Assembly: GCA_045534775.1 (NCBI GenBank)
Contig: JAZSKI010000008.1
Coordinates: 1 to 64,000, forward strand
Reading direction: 5' to 3'
Origin: JAZOTK01 sp045534775
GTDB lineage: Bacteria; Bacillota; Clostridia; RUG12999
DNA: 64,000 nt
Shown in pieces: positions 60,298-64,000 of this stretch. Below the pieces are notes generated by a model. The model saw only the letters and a program-made list of their open reading frames with translations, ran no database searches and was not told the origin of the DNA. A program made the position numbers and the translations under genes. Every line of letters starts with the position of its first letter. The first letter of the stretch is position 1.

Positions 60298-60615
60298 ATG
60301 AGGATAAGAGTTTGGAATTACGGTCAATCAATAGTAATTGAGGACGATAAAAAGAATGAAATTTTATCTTGGTTCTTTCAAAATGAGAAGCAATCAACTC
60401 TTTTTGTTCTGATAGAGACAAAAAACAAACCTGTGTGGAAAACCTACAATATAAATTACAATTATCATAATGATACATTTTATATTAACAATATAAGTGC
60501 TGAAGGTGAAGAAGAGAGATATGTATTTGTTGAAAAAGATGAAAATGTATTGAACTATTTTATGATTGATACGGACGAGATAATGGATTATAAGGAGAGT
60601 GTCTTTGATGAGTAA
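60298..60615 (+). CDS. Hypothetical phage protein
   Basis: The 105-residue acidic protein has many aromatic and beta-strand-forming residues (NYNYHNDTFYINNIS) and no recognised domain. GAGGTG precedes the ATG. Its end overlaps the next gene. Confidence 0.6.
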   Translation: MRIRVWNYGQSIVIEDDKKNEILSWFFQNEKQSTLFVLIETKNKPVWKTYNINYNYHNDTFYINNISAEGEEERYVFVEKDENVLNYFMIDTDEIMDYKESVFDE

Positions 60616-60907
60616 ATTCAATTTTACTGGGTTACTTGCGGTAGTCAAAGCATTACATACAACAGCTACAAAAGACGACACCAAAGCAGTAATTATATCC
60701 GACAAAGTTAAAAATGACACAACTATTGAGTTTAAGAATGGGAGTTATCTTAAGGTGTTGACACCAAAGGGAGAATGTGCGAGAGGTAATCGCTCTAAAA
60801 TCATATATCCTTTATGTAATAACGATGGTACTGTTAATTACTACTTTGACCAAGAGATGCTTGATGAAGTTTTGGCTCCATTCTGTAATAAGGAGGGCAA
60901 CGAATGA
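60608..60907 (+). CDS. Hypothetical phage protein
   Basis: The 99-residue protein starts at ATG 60608 with AAGGAG 8 nt upstream, inside the end of the preceding gene. No domain is recognised. It overlaps the next start by four bases, so translation is coupled. Confidence 0.6.
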   Translation: MSKFNFTGLLAVVKALHTTATKDDTKAVIISDKVKNDTTIEFKNGSYLKVLTPKGECARGNRSKIIYPLCNNDGTVNYYFDQEMLDEVLAPFCNKEGNE

Positions 60908-61269
60908 GTTATGATGTTTCATTTAAAGTAAAAGTCGAAGGGCTTGAAGACACGTATGTAGATGTGGGCGAATGCGATGCAAATATAACATGGAATGTAA
61001 GAGAAATGATTGTAAAGTCTACCGGACTTGAATGGAAGAATGAGCAAAACAATGGTCTCTGCAAAGATGTAATTCCTTATATTGCGAATGGCTATGCCGA
61101 GTTGACTAAACATCCAGAGAAATACAAACAGTACGAAGCGAAGAATGGTTGGGGAACTGTTCAAGGATGCAAGAAGTTTTTTGCACAGATTATTCACGAC
61201 TGGAATGCGTTTTGTGAAGATTATTGTACGGGCGAACTTGCAGACGTAACATATTTTTGGATTGAGTGA
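60904..61269 (+). CDS. Hypothetical phage protein
   Basis: This 121-residue protein begins SYDVSFKVKVEGLEDTYVDV, with NITWNVREMIVKSTGLEW and a C-terminal aromatic stretch. Similar short proteins of unknown function are common in Firmicute phages. I cannot assign a role. The ATGA overlap indicates coupling with the upstream gene. Confidence 0.65.
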   Translation: MSYDVSFKVKVEGLEDTYVDVGECDANITWNVREMIVKSTGLEWKNEQNNGLCKDVIPYIANGYAELTKHPEKYKQYEAKNGWGTVQGCKKFFAQIIHDWNAFCEDYCTGELADVTYFWIE

Positions 61270-61278
61270 GGTGGGTAA

Positions 61279-61599
61279 ATGGAAAATACAAAGAGTGTTG
61301 GCGAAGCTTTTAAGATTCTATTAGACCGATTAAGAAAGACGGATTTGACTCCAAAACAAACTGAGCGTCCTGAAGGATATGGTTGTTTAGAATGTAAACA
61401 CTACCAAAGAAGAGAGGTTTACAACCAGCAGTGGGGAATGTTTCAGTTTGGTCAGTTTAAATGCAAAAAGCAACCTGACAGAAATATGATGTTTCATGAA
61501 AATCATTATTATGATAAATCAAAAGGTGAGTGTCCGTACTTTGAACGAGGCGAAAATGAATTGATTTATATGACTGAAAAAGAGAAGAGGCAATATTAA
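61279..61599 (+). CDS. Hypothetical phage protein with cysteine motifs
   Basis: The 106-residue protein contains GCLECKHYQRR, FKCKK and ECPYFERG, a CxxC...C...C pattern that could hold a zinc ion. It lies 9 nt after its neighbour with GAGGTGG before the ATG. No function can be assigned. Confidence 0.62.
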   Translation: MENTKSVGEAFKILLDRLRKTDLTPKQTERPEGYGCLECKHYQRREVYNQQWGMFQFGQFKCKKQPDRNMMFHENHYYDKSKGECPYFERGENELIYMTEKEKRQY

Positions 61600-61656
61600 T
61601 ACATATAGAATTTCTCTTTTATCGAGAAATTTATGGAGAATAATTAGGTAGAGGTG

Positions 61657-61830
61657 ATGAAAATTTATAAATGGTATGCATTTTGGGTTTTACTTATTAT
61701 GTTCATAGTAAGCGTTATAGTAGTGGTTTTGAGTATAATTAGCGACGACGATAAGGCGTTAATTATAGGTTCTGGGCTATCAGGAATTTTCGGTGCTTCT
61801 ACCTTAATTTATTGGCTAACAGAACTTTAA
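61657..61830 (+). CDS. Small membrane protein, phage-encoded
   Basis: A 57-residue protein with two hydrophobic helices (about 7-26 and 39-54) joined by a short acidic loop (SDDDKA). GAGGTG precedes the ATG. The size and topology resemble small phage membrane proteins such as holin-like or superinfection-exclusion proteins, but the position among accessory genes makes a lysis role unlikely. Confidence 0.6.
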   Translation: MKIYKWYAFWVLLIMFIVSVIVVVLSIISDDDKALIIGSGLSGIFGASTLIYWLTEL

Positions 61831-61888
61831 TATTTTAGAAGGAGGATGAGTTGAGCGCTCACAAAATTGCAATTTCTCCTAAAGAATA

Positions 61889-62431
61889 TTGATTGAATTA
61901 AGACAGGCGAAGAAATCTGATAAGGATGTGCAGTATTTAATGTCTATCCACTACTCACATCCAAAAGGATTTGTGGGGAGACAACTGATTTACAAAGTAT
62001 TTGACAATGAAGAATTTGTTGGAGTAATCGTTGGTGGCAGTGCTACGTTACATCTACCGGGACGAAATGAGTTTTTCGGAGACAAGTATTACATAAATGG
62101 AATTATAAACAATAACTTTTTTCATCTCATAGATAATCACGGCGATAAAAATCTTGGCACAAAAGTCTTAGCCAAGTGGCGAAAACAAGTGATTACAGAT
62201 TGGGAAGAAAGATACAAAGATAAAGTGATTGGTTTTGAAAGCCTTGTGGAACTACCAAGAACGGGAGCGATGTACAAAGCTGATAACTGGACTGAGGTAG
62301 GAGTTACAAAAGGGTTTACTTGCAGACGAGTTCCGGGCAAAGAAACAGGAGTTTTTACAGGTGGGAAGCGAGTTTGGAATACAAATCCTGATGAATTAAA
62401 ACCCAAATTGGTATTTTGCAAGAAAATCTAA
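61889..62431 (+). CDS. Mom-like/GNAT-type phage protein, possible DNA-modification acyltransferase
   Basis: The 180-residue protein has a GNAT-like layout with HYSHPKGFVGRQLIYKVFD, GVIVGGSATLHLPGR, NLGTKVLAKWRKQVITDW and GFESLVELPRTGAMYKADNW. The fold and the HY and N-W elements recall Mu Mom, which modifies adenine in phage DNA, and related phage proteins. The exact reaction cannot be read. Translation seems to start at TTG 61889; a short open frame (TTG 61853 to TGA 61892) with a strong AAGGAGG site overlaps its start and may couple it. It is near two DNA methyltransferases. Confidence 0.6.
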   Translation: MIELRQAKKSDKDVQYLMSIHYSHPKGFVGRQLIYKVFDNEEFVGVIVGGSATLHLPGRNEFFGDKYYINGIINNNFFHLIDNHGDKNLGTKVLAKWRKQVITDWEERYKDKVIGFESLVELPRTGAMYKADNWTEVGVTKGFTCRRVPGKETGVFTGGKRVWNTNPDELKPKLVFCKKI

Positions 62432-62514
62432 AAACTACGATTCCAGAAATGGCTTAAATAGGGCGTTTCAGAGCCTAAAAATCACGATGAAATTTGAGTT
62501 TTAAGGAGATTTTA

Positions 62515-62748
62515 ATGAATATTACAATTCGAGAGCGAGAGACGGCAGAACTCAATCCTTGCGATTGTGGGGAATATCCAAAGTTTTTTCAACGAGATAT
62601 TCACTATACAGACCTGTGGCTTGAGTGTCCAAAGTGTAAAAAGAGAACCGTAAACACAGGCGGATATCACTATGCCAGTGAAATACCATTGTATATAGCA
62701 AAGAAAAATGCAGTAATTGCTTGGAATAAAGGAGAATTTGCAAATTGA
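62515..62748 (+). CDS. Lar-like zinc-ribbon protein
   Basis: The 77-residue protein has CDCGEYPKFF, LECPKCKKRT and a C-terminal AVIAWNKGEF, the pattern of the Lar restriction-alleviation family found in phages and prophages (CxxC, CxxC, WN). Lar dampens host restriction; here the function is inferred from the pattern only. AAGGAG precedes ATG 62515. Confidence 0.7.
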   Translation: MNITIRERETAELNPCDCGEYPKFFQRDIHYTDLWLECPKCKKRTVNTGGYHYASEIPLYIAKKNAVIAWNKGEFAN

Positions 62749-62984
62749 CAATAACAAGAAAACGATGGGTGATTATTAAAGATGACAAAATCTTTTGTGG
62801 TTTGGCTCAAAATTATAGATTTAAACCCATAGATGATATTGGAGACACTGCCATCAAAACCTATACAAGTAAAAAGAAAGCAGAATCTTCTTTTGAAAGT
62901 AGTTGGTCTGGTGGTGAAGAATTATTAAAAACAGGACAAGCAAAAGCAATAGAAATTGTCGAAAGTTTAATTTCTGTTGAATAA
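62745..62984 (+). CDS. Hypothetical phage protein
   Basis: The 79-residue protein starts at TTG 62745, overlapping the stop of the Lar-like gene, with AAAGGAG upstream. The pattern RKRWVIIKDDKIFCGLAQNYRF and TSKKKAESSFESSW is seen in small phage proteins of unknown function. No further assignment. Confidence 0.6.
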   Translation: MTITRKRWVIIKDDKIFCGLAQNYRFKPIDDIGDTAIKTYTSKKKAESSFESSWSGGEELLKTGQAKAIEIVESLISVE

Positions 62985-63360
62985 AAAAGAGAGAATATAT
63001 AAATAGAAGGTGCTACGGTTTAGACTCCTCCAAACACGTGTGGAAATGAGGGGAATGTAGGCGTGCCGAAGCTAAGTGTAAGTAGGCTTAAAAATGCAGT
63101 TTGAAAATCGAGCAGTAGTTAAATGGAGTTTGATGAACAGCCTTCTTCAAATGGGATAGTAACTCAGTTGGCAAGAGGAAATTGTGTCGTCGGTTCGAGT
63201 CCGACCTATCCCAAACGATTATTAATGGAACGTGCCAAGACATTGATAAGCACAATGCTATCATAGATAGTTATGCAAACAACGAAAACGGGCACAGATA
63301 AGTGTAAAGCAGGTCTGTATGCCACATTAATAATCAAAATTTTTATAAGGAGATGATAAT
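62985..63360 (+). ncRNA. Noncoding stretch with structured elements and a tRNA-like fold
   Basis: No ORF is supported here. AGAAGG (63005-63010) pairs with CCTTCT (63141-63146) around several small hairpins. A tRNA-like element follows (63152-63213). Then GATTATTAATG (63217-63227) pairs perfectly with CATTAATAATC (63325-63335) around an inner GTGCC/GGCAC stem. This suggests one or more structured RNAs in the element. Confidence 0.5.
63152..63213 (+). other. tRNA-like element lacking a normal anticodon arm
   Basis: A perfect 7-bp acceptor stem (TGGGATA/TATCCCA), a D-arm-like CTC-AGTTGGCAA-GAG and a perfect T-arm (GTCGG-TTCGAGT-CCGAC) are present. Only 11 nt separate D-arm and T-arm, too few for an anticodon stem-loop and variable loop. 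Total length is 62 nt. It is either a deleted phage tRNA or a purposeful tRNA mimic. Confidence 0.65.
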
Positions 63361-63573
63361 TTGTCTTATTTGGACAAGGACGATCAACCTTGCATTTATT
63401 GTGAAAACATTTCTATGATATTTATGGAAGATAGCATGCATCCATCGTGTATTGCAGGTAGATGTTGGATGTGCCAAACGGCGTCGGGATGTGATTGCGA
63501 AGATTTTGAACAGGTTAGTACGGAAGAACAACAGAGGCGGTTATTATACGGCTTTGAAGCTGAAGATATATAA
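63361..63573 (+). CDS. Hypothetical cysteine-rich phage protein
   Basis: The 70-residue acidic protein contains CIYCENIS and CIAGRCWMCQTASGCDCEDF, seven cysteines that could bind one or two metal ions. Translation starts at TTG 63361 with AAGGAGATGA upstream. The family is not recognised. Confidence 0.6.
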   Translation: MSYLDKDDQPCIYCENISMIFMEDSMHPSCIAGRCWMCQTASGCDCEDFEQVSTEEQQRRLLYGFEAEDI

Positions 63574-63584
63574 CCAGATAAAAC

Positions 63585-63603
63585 CACGCTTCTATCAAGC
63601 GTG
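63585..63603 (+). promoter_or_regulatory. Small intergenic hairpin
   Basis: CACGCTT-ctatc-AAGCGTG, 7-bp stem with no T-run, directly before the ribosome site of the next gene, which it could mask. Confidence 0.4.
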
Positions 63604-63618
63604 AGAAAGGAGATTTTT

Positions 63619-64000
63619 ATGAAAAGCATATTTAGAAGAAAAGAGATTGAAAAAATATACGAAATAGATAATTATAAATATTTTCTGCTCAAAGAAGATG
63701 ATTATGATTCTATAAATATGTCTATTCGGCATGGTGACATTGTATCTGATAAAACCATCGGGGAGTATGATGTTGAAATGCCACTATTGGAAGTGGGCGA
63801 CGAATTCTTGTTATCTGATATTCAAGAGGCTGTAAAAATTAAAAGCAAGATGCGTAGCAGTGACGACTCGAACACTTATTATGTCATGGATAAGTTAGTA
63901 AATACAGAAAATACAATAAGAACAAAAGCTGAGTGCGATATGGTTATGAAAGATTTTAAAGAAATAAAAGACAAATATAGTAATTATATGAAGAAATACA
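63619..64000 (+). CDS. Hypothetical phage protein (N-terminal part, runs off the window)
   Basis: ATG 63619 with AAAGGAG upstream opens a frame that remains open to the window edge (127 residues visible). The visible sequence is charged and helical with no recognised domain (RRKEIEKIYEIDNYKYFLLK, MDKLVNTENTIRTKAE). Confidence 0.6.
   Translation, partial: MKSIFRRKEIEKIYEIDNYKYFLLKEDDYDSINMSIRHGDIVSDKTIGEYDVEMPLLEVGDEFLLSDIQEAVKIKSKMRSSDDSNTYYVMDKLVNTENTIRTKAECDMVMKDFKEIKDKYSNYMKKY

Larger units (their letters stand above)
57606..64000 (+). mobile_element. Prophage-like element inserted in sigG (left end; continues beyond the window)
   Basis: From 57606 to the right edge the genes are short, tightly packed, all on the plus strand and AT-richer, with phage-type functions. 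They include two DNA methyltransferases, a Lar-like zinc ribbon, a Mom/GNAT-like protein, a tRNA-like element and many small orphans. The left boundary is defined by the abrupt loss of SigG similarity. The integrase and the right junction are outside the window, so size and type remain open. Confidence 0.75.

Noticed and set aside
1..64000. CRISPR arrays
   Set aside because: I saw no regularly spaced direct repeats or cas genes on either strand.

Overview
The window comes from a moderately AT-rich, spore-forming, anaerobic Firmicute of the class Clostridia. Evidence for this is the rimP-nusA-rnpM-ylxQ-infB-rbfA-nrnA-truB operon, a YlmC-type sporulation protein, a SigG reading frame, the SCIFF peptide with its radical-SAM maturase, a K+-dependent-type membrane pyrophosphatase, rubrerythrin, and AGGAGG ribosome sites. 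Many promoters have the form TTGNNN-17-TATAAT, often with a TGn extension. I cannot name a genus.

Layout. 1-5.5 kb: end of a YlmC gene, rubrerythrin, then a minus-strand group (AraC regulator, DUF1385, prmC, polytopic glycosyltransferase-like protein). 5.6-9.1 kb: a four-gene operon that imitates part of histidine biosynthesis (HisD family, HisB-dehydratase family, HAD phosphatase, fumarase-beta-like) but has substitutions at metal and substrate positions. 9.1-14 kb: branched-chain aminotransferase, a lipid-type glycosyltransferase with a small membrane partner, and an SLH surface protein. 14-24.9 kb: the translation operon, then two half-size chromate transporters, a radical-SAM pair (TIGR03960/TIGR03936 type) and rpmB. 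25-29.5 kb: zinc-ribbon/propeller protein, VanY-type peptidase and a uridine-kinase-family protein with a long leader. 29.9-30.6 kb: a roughly 590-nt structured noncoding RNA with its own promoter and terminator, then tRNA-Pro. 30.7-33.9 kb: an AraC regulator diverging from a glycyl radical enzyme gene that is split by an in-frame TGA. 34-38.7 kb: minus-strand operon response regulator, histidine kinase, Asp23, FakA-like, XTP pyrophosphatase. 39-43.7 kb: RNase Y, YmdB and pyrophosphatase. 43.9-47.1 kb: Gfo/Idh oxidoreductase, LacI regulator, DMT transporter. 47.4-47.6 kb: IS3 relic. 47.6-50.2 kb: thioesterase, membrane protein and a TrpR-like/methyltransferase fusion. 50.4-57.3 kb: yajC, SCIFF system, secD, secF, RluA-type synthase and HD protein.

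From about 57.6 kb to the right edge the sequence changes to AT-rich, phage-like genes: two beta-class DNA methyltransferases, a Lar-like zinc ribbon, a Mom/GNAT-like protein, many small unknowns, a tRNA-like element without an anticodon arm, and structured intergenic RNA. The junction lies inside sigG, directly after the codons for STYAVPM. The forespore sigma gene is therefore split by a mobile element whose far end is outside the window. This is analogous to the skin element in sigK and is the most exciting feature here. The next most interesting are the 590-nt RNA, the histidine-lookalike operon, the TGA-split glycyl radical enzyme and the TrpR-methyltransferase fusion with its 35-bp palindrome.
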